Source of the DNA: Aspidapion aeneum | Lineage: Eukaryota; Arthropoda; Insecta; Coleoptera; Brentidae | Assembly: GCA_963576565.1 (NCBI GenBank) | Contig: OY755039.1 | Span: forward strand, 84,441,289 to 84,505,288 | Direction of reading: 5' to 3' | DNA length: 64,000 nucleotides | Shown: one piece after another, positions 53,398-64,000 of the stretch | Position numbering within the stretch: position 1 is the first letter of the stretch | Layout: every line of letters starts with the position of its first letter | Made by a program: the position numbers and the translations under genes | The notes under the pieces: model-generated | Seen by the model: the letters and a program-made list of their open reading frames with translations, nothing else | What the model was told of the DNA's origin: nothing | Databases searched by the model: none

Positions 53398-56300
53398 CAC
53401 AATCATTGTCTACGAGTTTTAAACAAAGCATTAATTGATGTATGTAAGACTAGGCTAAGAAGAAGTAAAATTTATGGCAACATCAGCGACTTGTTTTTGG
53501 CATATTTTCAGGTTCGCTGTATATTAATAAAAGTTGTATTCGGCTAATATGTCCTTTGAGCCACTAACATCACAACAATTTATATTCTGTAACTGGAAAC
53601 AAATTGTCTAAATTATTTTCAATTTTTTAAGAACACACTTTGTGATTTTAACTACTATCGATTTTCTAAGTCAACGCATCTTTGAATTACCCTGGTATTT
53701 TGTTTCTTTGCCTCTCTCGCCAAAGTGACAGAGCTTAAGTTTCAAACCAATCAGCGGCAAGCTAAAAACTACCTAGAGAGCAGGGTGGCTGAGACAAGAA
53801 AGTCGTTAGAGAAAACATTCTTTAGTTGGGTTTGGTTTCGTTAACACCACTTCTTGAGGGGTTTTGTTTTAACTGGGGAATTTATCAATTAATTTAAATT
53901 TGTATAAAGCTATTATTCTTATTATTCATAATTATTTTGGTATCTTCTTTTAGTGTTTATTTAACTTTAAAGCTTTTAATTTTATTACTGTTTCCAGTGT
54001 TTTAAAATATTACTGCTAACTTTTTCTGGTTTTTAGTATCAAAATACAAACCTTTCATTGCCCTAAAATCAGCATTTTTAATCAGTAAATAACATCCCAA
54101 ACCTAAACAGTAGTATTCAGTAAATTAAACAGTTGATTGAATGGCTTTACCTATTCAATCAACGTTTAAAATGTTGCTAATAATATTACAAGAAACATTA
54201 AAAAAAGGTTCCTAAAACCTAAAAGTTTAAAGATTTTGGATACTTGCAGAAAACCAAAATAGTTTAATAGCAACAAAATCAAATATATATAATAAAAAGT
54301 GAAAATTGAAAAGGTATGTATGATTTTCCTACATTGGTTATAAAATTGAGAAAAACGTTTATAGCATATTCCTTCTCCAAGAACCGTCAAATTCCCTTTC
54401 GAGAACAAATAAGTAATAACTTTAGTAACATTTAATGTTTTTATAATTTATTTAAGTTGTAGCCTAAATTGATGGCTCACAACATTTAAGCCTTGGCCAC
54501 TTGGGTTGACAGAACCACTATCACAAGGCCCCTGTTACAATTGATTTAACATTTTTTTAGAGGGGCAGTTTTCTAGAACGTGTTTTGGGGCAGGTTGTCT
54601 CAGAATGACGAGCGACTCGTTGTCACATATAAATCAAATAGAGGTTATAAGGTACTTATTGCAAATCTCGTCACTGGCCCACATTTCGTCAGCTTAGATT
54701 TTTATTTGCAACTATTCAGAATTTTAGTTTACGAAATTAAGAAAAAAATAGTGCAATAATTTCCATTATAATTTGGAAACAACATATATAAACGCCAAAA
54801 CCGCTCTTCTTGGCTAAAACGCTAGTGAACACTTAATCTTCCTAATTCTTAACTTCTTAAACTTTTGTATAAATCTTAGCTTAAACTAGAGGGTACTTAT
54901 TTAATTTTTCGTCAATTTTTTTGTAGTTTTTCTTTAATTTACTTAAAAAAAACAGTGGTGACAGATTAATGGCCAATAAATATTACCTATGCCTGACGAA
55001 AAGTGGGCCAAGGTGTTATTTTCTAAAATTTAGTCCTAAATCTTGTGTAATGCTTTTTTGCAGAAAAGTAAATAGGGACATATTAAAAAGAAGTCAAGGC
55101 AATGCGACGGGTTTTGAGACATAAGGGTGATGAAAGTTCATCGATATTTGTTAGCATAAAAATATTTGCGCCCCTCACGTTTTGATGTGTGTTTTCTAAA
55201 ATTGCTGGAGGGTTTAAGTTAAGTTTTTCTTGATGTTTTTCAATGTTTTAATAAATTTTTCTTAAAATAATAGGGATGACGGACTTTTGGGCAAAATTTT
55301 TTACATTGGCCCACATTTCGTCATTGCTTAAGATTTTTAATGCCCTAAATTCTTATCCCTTTCCTACCAGATTTTTTAAAAATAGATCTTAATACTGAAG
55401 TGACTGTGTGAGGAACATAAGAGTGACAAAATTTATGAAATACCTAAATTAATTTAATTTTTTTAAGAATGTTTAAATTATTAGGTGTTGCAGCCTCCCC
55501 CCCTTTATGTCGTCAATATTTTCTAAAATTGATGTTTTATATATTTATATTTATAAAATAAATAGTAACGCTGTAACTTAATTAATATTAAATTATGACC
55601 AAGCGTGTTGTACAGTTCTCATAGTTCTATATTAGACTAGCTGAATCCGCGCAACTTTCCCTGCAGTTTTTTCTGTTTTCTCCCGGTTTTTCTCTTTGTT
55701 TAATAGTCGTCACTTTTTCTCCCGTGAACCGATTTTCACACTTTGATCGAAAACCTAAATTTCAAATAATATTTTTTTCGAATGAAACTTTTTTCGAAAA
55801 CATTTTTTTTGAAAACAAATATTTGAAATTACGGTTTTTTTAAAAACATTTTTTTCGAATGACATTTTTGCCAAAAACATATTTTTCGAATTATCTACAT
55901 TTTTTTAATAGATATATTTTTTTTAGGTAGCTTATTAAGTATATCGTCACCCTAATTCTGAAACGGCGTAACCCAACTCGAAATTTTAGAGGAATAAGAA
56001 AAGTTAGAAGCAAATTACATAGGGTAAGCATTATGCGACTTTAGAAATCGCTCGAATTACCGTTTTTTTTTTGGTTGCGAGGATTTAGCAGCGGATAGCT
56101 ATGCATAATTACTAACCTTTGACGCAAAAATATTGATTTTCATTTTTTTGCGGGTTCATGCGGACGTTTCAGAATTAGGGTGACGAAATATATTTTTATT
56201 TCTTAAAAGAAATATATGACGAAAAGTGAGATATGGGATGACGAGAAGTGTGACATCACCAAAACAAGCTTAGAGACAGATGCAAATACTTTGTGTTTTT

Positions 56301-56460
56301 TATATAAAATTTTTACTTTTTAAAAAAATTTACATTTAATCAAATTAGAAGACTTTCAGTGACGAAGTAATAATATAAAATATTTATATCATTTAAAAAC
56401 TTACGCATTTTTTCTCAATTTAATTTTAAAATGTGAAATTAGTTTTTATGGAGCTTAAGG
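53398..56460. other. AT-rich noncoding region with recurring CCCACATTTCGTCA words
   Basis: CTGGCCCACATTTCGTCA (54674), TTGGCCCACATTTCGTCA (55306) and the inverse TGACGAAAAGTGGGCCA (54993) recur, with related GACGAAAAGTG near 56218. Homopolymer-rich TTTTTTCGAA repeats lie at 55780-55920. No gene is seen. Confidence 0.4.
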
Positions 56461-56574
56461 TTCGGTTCGGTTCGGTTCGGTTCGGTTCGGTTCGGTTCGG
56501 TTCGGTTCGGTTCGGTTCGGTTCGGTTCGGTTCGGTTCGGTTCGGTTCGGTTCGGTTCGGTTCGGTTCGGTTCG
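56461..56574. repeat. (TTCGG)n pentanucleotide array
   Basis: Nearly 23 perfect TTCGG units in a row. The ORF through it (repeating RFGSV) is a by-product. The unit differs by one base from the insect telomere unit TTAGG, but the surroundings are ordinary repeats, so it is more simply an internal microsatellite. Confidence 0.98.
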
Positions 56575-57022
56575 ACCACCTTAGTTCATATCAAAATTTA
56601 TCAACAATTATGAGCACACCAAAGATGCACAAAAGGAAACCAAATCGCATTTGTTGAATGTTAAGATAAAACAAAGTTAACAATTTTTTTTGTTACTAGA
56701 GATGTTATGTACCTACATTTTCTTTTTAACAACAAGCACGGATTTGAGGAAGGAGGGTAACGTAGTAATTACCCCTCCCCCTAAAAAAAATATCTGCACT
56801 TTTAGTTAATAAATAAAGGGATAACTACACCTTCTAAAAAAAATACCCAAATATTTTTTTCGTCGACAATTACCCCCCTCCCCTAGATTTAAGCCCAAAT
56901 CCGTGCTAAACCAGGTATTGTGACAACCATCTCTGACACGGGGTCTCAAAACACACAAATTCACATTTGTTTTTCTTCGACAAAATTTCTAATATTTTCT
57001 TATTTGTTAATGTTAAATAAAT
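56575..57022. other. Noncoding segment with an internal inverted pair
   Basis: GCACGGATTTGAGGAAGGAGGG-like text near 56738 is mirrored by CCCCTCCCCTAGATTTAAGCCCAAATCCGTGC near 56874, suggesting a small degraded TIR element of about 170 bp. No gene is seen. Confidence 0.4.
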
Positions 57023-57473
57023 AATTTGAAATGAATCTTAAGGAAAAACGTCCTCACTCCACAAATTTCTGATAGGTTAAGAAGTAAAAAGCGTAGTTTG
57101 GATTAAATTATGCTTAATTTATTTCTAACAACCATCAACCCGACGCGTTTCGGCTTTTCTAGCCATTTTCAAGGGTTATTTAAGTTTCTAAAACCAAAAT
57201 TTTGGAAAACAAACAAACACTAATTACAATGCCACCATTATCACCATCATAACTGATAATGGTGGCATTATAATTAGTGTTTGTTCGTTTTCCAAAATTT
57301 TGGTTTTAGAAACTTAAATAACCCTTGAAAATAGCTAGAAAAGCCGAAACGCGTCGGGTTGATGGTTGTTAGAAATAAATTAAGCATAATTTAATCCAAA
57401 CTACGCTTTTTATTTCTTAACCTATCAGAAATTTGTGGAGTGAGGACGTTTTTATTAAGATTCATTTCAAATT
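57023..57473. mobile_element. Foldback element with 220-bp arms and hammerhead-like motifs
   Basis: Arms 57023-57243 and 57254-57473 are near-perfect reverse complements with a 10-bp loop. Each arm contains GGCTAGAAAAGCCGAAACGCGTC (right arm with AGCT for GGCT), that is, a small hairpin followed by GAAAC-GCGTC. This resembles stem II and the following core of the minimal hammerhead ribozymes described in Penelope-like retroelements, but the CUGANGA part is degenerate. No ORF is present. Confidence 0.85.
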
Positions 57474-57974
57474 GAAAAATGCTCCACGTAGGAGAGTTGG
57501 AATCACAGTTAAAGAAATAGTATCTGGTTTTTTATAATCTATCAATTGATATATTATTGTCACTGCTATACTAAGACCCTGGCTATAAAAATTAAAAAAA
57601 TAAAAATTGTCACAACCAGTCGCGGTCACACCTACTAAAAATCCAGCTGCTACAAAAACAGAAAATTTAAATGATTTTTATCTTAACTCTTTCTAGCAAC
57701 TCGATTTGTGTATAGACCTTATAAATAAACATTTCTATTGACATGCTTATTTTAGCATTTTGGGTGACTCAATTTACAAAAAGATAAAACAGGGAAGAAA
57801 GGTAAAGTTCAGTCAAGAGGGTTTCGGTTTTTGTGAGCCTCTTTTTGAGAGCGATTCGGGAAAGGTTGCGGTGTTTTTGCATGTATAAATACCTGACATG
57901 TTAATTCAGTTCTACCTTTACTAACTATGCAATTAGGGCTGCGTAGAGGCCCTTGATACCTACATCTTGACGTT
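57474..57974. other. Noncoding segment
   Basis: No gene or strong repeat is seen before the SINE-like head. Confidence 0.35.
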
Positions 57975-58270
57975 GTGGTCCACCTGGTGGTTAAGCGACA
58001 GGGTAGTGCCGTGGTATGGTCGTCGGCTTCACATGCAGAAGGCACCAGGCTCGCGTCTAGAACAACGATGCAAGAACAAAAAAAAATCCGTCGCCTAGTC
58101 GCCCAATTCCTTTTCAGCGTTCAACAGCCGTCGTTGAATAGGCAAACGATGCGATTCACGCAAAAATATAAGTTGAACATGAACATCAAGAATAAAACCA
58201 GGTGTAGTCCAGGAGTCGACACGCAGCCAGCCGAGGAACCAGGTATAATATCCCAGGAGCCTTTTATAAG
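57975..58270 (+). mobile_element. Probable tRNA-derived SINE
   Basis: GCCGTGGTATGGTCGTCGGC (about 58006-58025) resembles an RNA polymerase III A box. About 24 bases on, GCACCAGGCTCGCGTCTAG resembles a degenerate B box, in a tRNA-like layout. An A-run follows at about 58076. The 3' boundary is not defined. The overlapping ORFs are not supported as genes. Confidence 0.5.
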
Positions 58271-58336
58271 TGCTATATAGTCGGAACCAGGATGGCGCCA
58301 GAGAGATAAAAGTAAAGCCAAGTTCTTCAATACAAA

Positions 58337-58800
58337 TTTCAAAATGAAAGGTTCTTATTAGTTTCAAAATGTTTTTTTAAACTTTGCTATTACTGCCAAA
58401 CTTCTTTATGTTCAATTTAGCACTGTGCCTAAAAGTAATTTGCATCCGTAATAGCCAAAATTAGAAAAACATGTTCAAACTAATAAGAACCTTTCATTTT
58501 AAAATTTGTATTGGAAAACTTGGCTTTACTTTTATCTCAATTCTTTTTACGAAATACCATTTTCGCGTACTTTTTATACATAAAATGTTTCTGTTATGAT
58601 TTCACTTCTTTTTCAAAAGAAATTGGATAACATTTAATTTTGAAAGTAGTAAAAAATTGTTCAAAACTTTTGCAATGCCTTATTTAAAATTTTGAGGTTT
58701 TTTAATTTTTCTCCATGGCTTTATTATAGCTCCTATCAGCCTTCCAAAGCTCAGGTCTCTAACGTTTCTGGTTTTATCTAATTTTCTCAAAAACTAAGCT
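58337..58800 (-). repeat. Dispersed repeat X, copy 2 (minus orientation)
   Basis: It matches 49505-49900 closely: the inverted AATGAAAGGTTCTTA pair (58343 and about 58488), then TTGTATTGGAAAACTTGGCTT and CCTATCAGCCTTCCAAAGCTCAG. The distal part seen in copies 1 and 3 is missing. Confidence 0.75.
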
Positions 58801-59174
58801 TAACATGAAAAAACATGTTCTACACTTTTTTGTAGACATGGAAATTCCCTTTTTAAAAATGTGAAACTCATTGCGGTTTGACTTATAGCAAACTCTCCAG
58901 CGACGTCCGTCAATCGGGGTGATTTCAACAAATCATTAAAAAACACATGTTTTTCATACGTTTTATTCAATTTTCTTAAAAACCAAGCTCTTTATCAAAA
59001 AATATGTTCTATACTTCGTCATAGCTAATAAAATTTCACTTCAAACGATGTATAACAAGGTGGAAGTTGTTTTATAATTACCGCTCCAGTGGTGTTCTTA
59101 ATTTAAAGAAATTATTTAAGATCAATCCAAACTAATCAATTTTGTGTCTTATTAGCTTTTCGGTGGATAATAAA
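58801..59174. other. Noncoding segment with repeated TTTTCTCAAAAACTAAGC-like blocks
   Basis: Blocks around 58785 and 58970 are similar to each other and, inverted, to blocks near 60250 and 60430. This points to an old dispersed repeat. No gene is seen. Confidence 0.4.
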
Positions 59175-59400
59175 GAGCGGCGGATAAAAGGTCGAAAGTA
59201 CAAAAGGTCGAAAAAATAAGGTCGAAAGCTCGGTCGAAAGTACAAAAGGGCGAAAATACAAAAGGTCGAAATTACAAAAGGTCGAAATTACAAAAGGTCA
59301 AAAGTAGAAAAGATCAAAAAACAAAAGGTCGAAAGTTCAAAAGGTCGAAAGTACAAAAGGTCGAAAGTACAAAAGATCGAAAGTACAAAAAATCGAAAGT
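59175..59400. repeat. Minisatellite of ~15-16 bp GGTCGAAAGTACAAAA units
   Basis: About fourteen degenerate units run head to tail. Two inverted units (CTTTTGTACTTTCGACC) appear about 100 bp downstream at 59493-59517, across a GC-rich spacer with a GCGGCGGGCCC word. Confidence 0.9.
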
Positions 59401-61149
59401 ACGGCCGCGGGTCCACATCGACTGGACAGGTCAATTCGACTTGATACGGTAAATTTGTATTTTTAATATTTTGTTTTGTCGATTTTTTTTTGACCTTTTG
59501 TACTTTCGACCTTTTATGGCTTCGGCGGCGGGCCCGATAATAAAATGTCCTTTTAAACAGTGTGTCACAAAATGTGACCCATAGTATACAAAACTCTTCA
59601 AGGGAGTCCGTAAATTGCATAAGTATAAGGCAAAAAAATATCAAACTCTTCCTAACAGGTTGACAGGTTGGTTGTTGATCCCAATGAGTACCTAATTACC
59701 CAAACCGTTGCATAAGATTCACCATTTTATTTTTAGTTCCATATGCTTAAAAAAATAACCTAAAACACCTGTTTCAAAGTTACTACTGTTACTTTCTGCA
59801 CAAAAATATTGCTTAGGGGGGGGCCATGGCCCCTATGCCCCTCCCCTTATAACCGCCGGTGTTTGTTTGCTTTAAAGAACTTATTTAGATAAATCAAAAT
59901 ATCTAATCTATTCAAAAAACAGTTTATTTTAATTTGGAAACATTTTATTTTAGTAGGTATAAGTTACGAAACTTTTTGAAGTATTTATCATAACATTAAC
60001 CTCACTTTGTAATATATCATTTAAAAAGAAATTGTCTTATCCTCAATAAAGAATAAAGGCACATTTTTTTCTGAAAATCTTAGTTAGAAAAAATATTTAA
60101 ATATGCAAGAGAAACTGATTATTTCAGTTATTTTTGAAAAAAAGTTTATATTAGTACGCCCCTGAAGCCTTAAATATGGTAACAACCCAACATTTTAATA
60201 AATTTTTAAAAGGAAATGTTATGTTCTACAGTAAAGTATATTACATGTTTTTTCCTAAAAAGTGTAGTTTTTGAGAAAATTTTGAAAAACCTATAATAAA
60301 CATGTTTTTCCTAAATAATCCCAATTTACGTACACCACTGAAGAGCTACTTGATTTTCCTAACCTTATTGACCAATACATCGTTGGAAAGGGAATTTTAT
60401 TCTCCACAAAAAACTGTTTTTTGCAATTTTTGATAAAAAGGTTAGTTTTCGAGAAAATTGCATAAAACTGAAAAAAAAACAGGTTTTTGGGGGTTTGGGG
60501 GGGATTTTCTTCGTCCCTGTCGATTTTTCGAGTTGGCAACAGAGATATTCGGATTCAGCGGGGTCAAATTAGGGGGAAATGGTCTGTTGCCAAAAAGTAA
60601 TATGATTTGCTTCTAGACCGAAAACGGAAAGCCTTTTAAAATAATATGCTCTGACTATAGTAGGTATGGCGGACGTACGATGTGGTCATTTTCGGATTTG
60701 CTCTGTTAGCATATAAGTAGGACCTCTACTGATATAATTACAACAAACTTGGATATAGCTCTTGCGAAGTTATTCTTTCTTCAAAATATTTTAAAACTCA
60801 AACAGTTTCTATTCATTTAATGGTAATTTATCATAGGACATCATGCTTCGTGTCGGTGTAGAATTAAAGGATTTCCACATTATAAACCTGTTAAAAACTC
60901 TACAGTAAACTACTTCTAAAAGGTTTTTAAAAGCTTTCACTGTTTCAGAAAGTTTTTGCTTTAGAGTTTTGACACGAAAATCGATTACGTACTTTCAGCA
61001 AATTGGATAATAAATTGCATTTTTGACCATTAACAGGTCTAAAAATGATAATAATTTACACATATAATGAGCCATAGATTCTCACTGACCAATACCGCAC
61101 ATAAACATTACATTCAAATGAACGGTCAATTAAAAATTGTGTGCCACTT
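59401..61149. other. AT-rich noncoding region
   Basis: Apart from the inverted minisatellite units near 59500 and the old dispersed blocks near 60230-60480, nothing is recognised. Short ORFs are not supported. Confidence 0.4.
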
Positions 61150-61935
61150 TAATCTGTGGCACGGCAGTGCCCCGCCAAGTTCGCGTAAACTGATGTACTA
61201 TCTTTTGTTGAAACATTTCAGCCCATATTTGACCTATCTAAAACTCTACTTCGGAATGAGCTATGAAACTCAAACATTGCACAGTCCTAGATCTCCATAG
61301 AGTTAACAACCACTCCAAGTTTCATCGACCATAAAGTAGTAAAGCAGTTGCGAAATTTCAAAAAACTTTGAAATTGCCACTCACTGACTTACTCACTCAT
61401 GTATAGATTATCAAAATTCTACTGTACTTCCAGACATGCCACAGACATGAAATTTGGCAGACTGATGGAAATTATGACCAAATCCTTGGAAAAAATAAAA
61501 AAACCCAAAATTCTAATTTGCTTCCCTCCCCTATACATGTTAAGTTATGCAAAATTAACATTGCCCATTTCCAGAAACGCTAGAGAACTGAGCTTTGGCA
61601 GACAGATAGAAAATATAATAAAAAAAAGGAAAAATTTTAAAAATTCGAAAATTTTAATTGGTTTCCCTCCCCTATAAATGTTAACTTATGTAAAAGTAAC
61701 ATTGCCCTCTTCCAGAAACCTTAGAGAGGTGAGCTTTATAAGACCGATAGGAACTATGACAAAACTATAGAAAAAAATTAAAAAACTTTTCTCCCCTATA
61801 AATGTAAAGTTATGTAAAATTAACACTGCCCACTTCTAGAAACGCTAGAGAGCTGAGGTTTGGAAGACCTATAGAAACTATGATAACAATATAGAAAAAA
61901 ATTAAAAAACCTCAAAATTTTAAATAAGGCATTGC
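61150..61935 (+). repeat. Dispersed repeat X, copy 3 (plus orientation), with internal tandem units
   Basis: It starts with GGCACGGCAGTGCCCCGCCAAG and continues through AAACTCTACTTCGGAATGAG. The body has four units of about 124-142 bp (near 61427, 61569, 61710 and 61834), each with TTCCAGAAACGCTAGAGA, GAGCTTTGGCAGAC and CTCCCCTATAAATGTTAA words. Copies 1 and 2 are in the opposite orientation. Confidence 0.8.
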
Positions 61936-62152
61936 AAAAGTTTTGAACAATATTGAGCATGGGTAGTTAAATTTCGTTCGAAAATGCTAAAAAGTTTTCA
62001 TTTTATAAAAAAACGCCACCCCCACTCTATTGGACAGGGTCACAAATAAGCAAGCAACAAATCATTTCAGAACTGACCAACCTCAATCATATTCGAAATT
62101 TAAATATTAAAATGTTAAAAGTACTTATTAGCAGCCGGATTTATAACTATTA

Positions 62153-62644
62153 ATAATTATTGAGGCAAATGAGGACGCAGACCCAGCAGCGAGGGAAGCA
62201 GCACCTGTCGAATTTTTCGGCCTCGAACCAGCCCTGGGAATATCATCCAATGCTGCTAAATCAATCATAAAATGTATGGAGAATAGCTTCCAACAATACT
62301 AGATGAATATACCAGAACTGGCTCACTCTAAAGAGTTCAATCCTTGTAGAAACGGAGCCAGGAATATCATTGGACTTACTAGACATGAGAAACGTGGCCT
62401 CTTTACGGGTCACTGTCGACTAAGAGTACTCATGCACCGAATGTTTCTAACAGAAGAGACCGAATGTAGACTCTGTATTGAGGATGACGAAACAGTCAGA
62501 CATGTACTGTGCGAATGTCCGGCTATTGTACGTTTACGTCAAAACACCTTCGGTAAACCTCAGATTGATTCAGAAGATCTGAACAGTGTTTCACCCAAAC
62601 TGATAGCCAGTTGTGAGAAACCACTCAAAAGTGAGCCACAATAG
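62153..62644 (+). pseudogene. LINE ORF2 C-terminus (RNase H end and zinc region)
   Basis: The conceptual protein has EADPA/AREAAPVEFFGLEPALGIS, the typical end of the RNase H domain in insect LINE ORF2, then a stop (TAG near 62300). An open frame follows with LTRHEKRGLFTGHCRL, CRLCIEDDETVRHVLCECP and FGKP. The Cys-x2-Cys ... His-x4-Cys zinc motif is intact. The 5' part of the LINE is absent. Confidence 0.8.
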
Positions 62645-62769
62645 AGTCACTGGTGGTCGCAGTGGAAGGGCTGCAAAGTCCACTTACATTTAAATCATCA
62701 TGATAATAATTATTATATTGCTATTTTCCAAGTTGGTGTAAATTTTCAATATTTTTACTTTATATTTTA

Positions 62770-62946
62770 GTTTATTTTGATGTAGGATATAAAGATTTTG
62801 TTTACAAGTTTTTACAACACGCTGAATTTCTGGGCTTTCCAGACGAATTTAGGCAATTTAAGGTGACAAGGGACGATCTCACCTATATGGACATTAAGCT
62901 GTCTGTTTCTATATACAAGAAGGTTTATAACCTTTCACCTTGTTGA
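62770..62946 (+). other. Candidate short coding piece (possible terminal exon)
   Basis: After a TATATTTTAG acceptor-like sequence, an open frame of 58 codons ends at TGA 62944-62946. It reads protein-like (for example KFLQHAEFLGFPDEFRQF and RDDLTYMDIKL). No start codon suits it and no family is recognised. It may be an exon, an element remnant or chance. Confidence 0.25.
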
Positions 62947-63400
62947 CCTAGTTTAGTACACAGAAAAAAATATTTGTAAACTAATTTGACATTTATTGAA
63001 GCTTTGGTTGCCATTCAAAACTTAAGTGAGTTTACAATTTTTTTGTAAGTTGACAGGTTTTCAGTGAAACACGTTTTTGTCATTTACAAAAAAAATATGA
63101 AGTTACATATCTCAATGATCTCTATATACTCGTATATAATTTATTGACATATCTGTATATGGAGACTCAATATTCACAAACAAACTTTTGATTTGGTTAA
63201 CGTTTGATTGATTTGTCCAAACCATGGTTTTGTTTATATTTTTAAGTTAAGAATATTTAAAGTTACAGATAAATTTAAAACACAATTTGATCAGGAAAAT
63301 TTGTCCATATAATGTTAATAGATGTTTAAAATACAGTTAAAATGAGCTACATAAAACTAAGCTTAAACTTAACCTAAGGAAACCAATGCGGACTACCGGA
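62947..63400. other. AT-rich noncoding segment
   Basis: No gene or clear repeat is seen. Confidence 0.35.
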
Positions 63401-63905
63401 TATACCTAGACTTCTTCGATCTATCTGGGGATATATGCCTCCCCCAATATATTTTATTATTCCCTGTCTGTCGTCATGTTTATCCATCTGTTTGTTCCAT
63501 CGATAATCTTTCAGGCTGATATTATGATCGGCATATTTCCATTTTAATTTTTTTGTTTTACTTCTTATCCGTTTATTCCTATTGAATCTGGTATCTTTAC
63601 ATGTAACATTTGTCTTTCCATTGATTTTTCGGCTTTTGTTACCTTATCCATGTTTGATTTTGTAATTGTCCAGTTCTGCGATCCATAGATAAGTACAGGA
63701 AGGATACATTGGTTATCACTTTTGAGGTACTTAGGATATTTTGTATTTTTTATAGTGTAGCCTAATTTACCGAATGCTGCCCACGCTAATCTTACACGTC
63801 TCTGGATCTTAGCAGTGTGGTTTTTTAGTTTAATAATTTTCCCAGATATCCTAGTTTTTCTTTGTTTATTCTGATCTGTGTTTATTATAATTTTAGTTTT
63901 AGTGT
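63401..63905 (-). pseudogene. RTE-like LINE fragment, ORF C-terminus
   Basis: On the minus strand RRVRLAWAAFGKLGYTI, CILPVLIYGSQNWTITKSN and KAEKSMERQMLHVKI match the post-RT region of RTE-like proteins. Further decayed pieces run to about 63401 (KDYRWNKQMD). It is a truncated, mildly damaged copy, in the opposite orientation to the RTE-like start that follows it. Confidence 0.85.
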
Positions 63906-63914
63906 AGTAATATA

Positions 63915-64000
63915 GCAACATGGAACGTACAGGGAGTGAATCAAAAGTTGGACATTATTGCAACCGAAGTGCAGAATTGTAAGATCGATATTATTGCACT
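63915..64000 (+). pseudogene. RTE-like LINE endonuclease start, running off the window
   Basis: The frame ATWNVQGVNQKLDIIA... KIDIIA has the TWNVQG start of APE-type endonucleases in RTE-like elements, with the Asn of the active site. It directly adjoins the end of the minus-strand fragment, so two RTE-like pieces meet here. Whether it is intact cannot be seen. Confidence 0.7.

Noticed and set aside
56433..56657. 74-codon ORF with repeating RFGSV
   Set aside because: It is the translation of the (TTCGG)n microsatellite.
57809..58367. Several short ORFs around the SINE-like element
   Set aside because: They overlap on both strands within a probable SINE and repeat X.
1..64000. CRISPR arrays, operons, bacterial promoters, rRNA or intact tRNA genes
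   Set aside because: None seen; the direct repeats here are satellites and minisatellites and the genome is clearly eukaryotic.

Overview
This window looks like repeat-rich, AT-rich insect DNA. The organism call rests on an errantivirus with a baculovirus-F-like envelope gene, BEL/Pao and Jockey retroelements, an RTE-like LINE family, pogo-like MITEs and a (TTCGG)n array. A beetle is plausible but not proven. No intact host gene could be assigned with confidence: almost everything recognisable is a mobile element or its remains.

Region 1 to 29 kb is a nest of insertions. The outermost layer is a pair of inverted arms of about 1.9 kb (1-1906 and 27025-28926). Between them lie short unique segments, including a broken gene whose Cys / His-x-Trp / Asp-Pro-Thr pattern suggests a transglutaminase-like fold. 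BEL copy 1 abuts the left arm at 1907. It is itself interrupted by a different BEL element with an intact 1761-residue Gag-Pol, and it ends at a perfect 59-bp palindrome. BEL copy 2 sits inside the transglutaminase-like gene, with a 6-bp target duplication and an intact Gag-Pol. Its 5' LTR is split by a full-length Jockey-type LINE on the minus strand, with two intact ORFs, a poly(A) tail and a 13-bp target duplication. The insertion order can therefore be read from the sequence.

Region 29 to 34 kb is AT-rich DNA with degenerate tandem repeats. It has one isolated 106-codon ORF of unknown function and the 3' end of a CR1/Jockey-like LINE.

Region 34 to 42 kb is a second nest: a decayed RTE-like LINE carries a TIR element and a pogo-like MITE, and the MITE contains a complete-length but defective errantivirus. 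The virus has LTRs, a tRNA-Ser-type primer site and gag, pol and env, with stops, frameshifts and internal deletions of the reverse transcriptase core and of part of the integrase.

Region 42 to 64 kb holds many MITEs and foldbacks, several tandem arrays of 12 to 155 bp units, a dispersed repeat in at least four same-strand copies and a second dispersed family in three copies. It also has a (TTCGG)n array, a 220-bp-arm foldback with hammerhead-like motifs, a SINE-like tRNA-derived head, and fragments of three more LINEs, one of which runs off the right edge.
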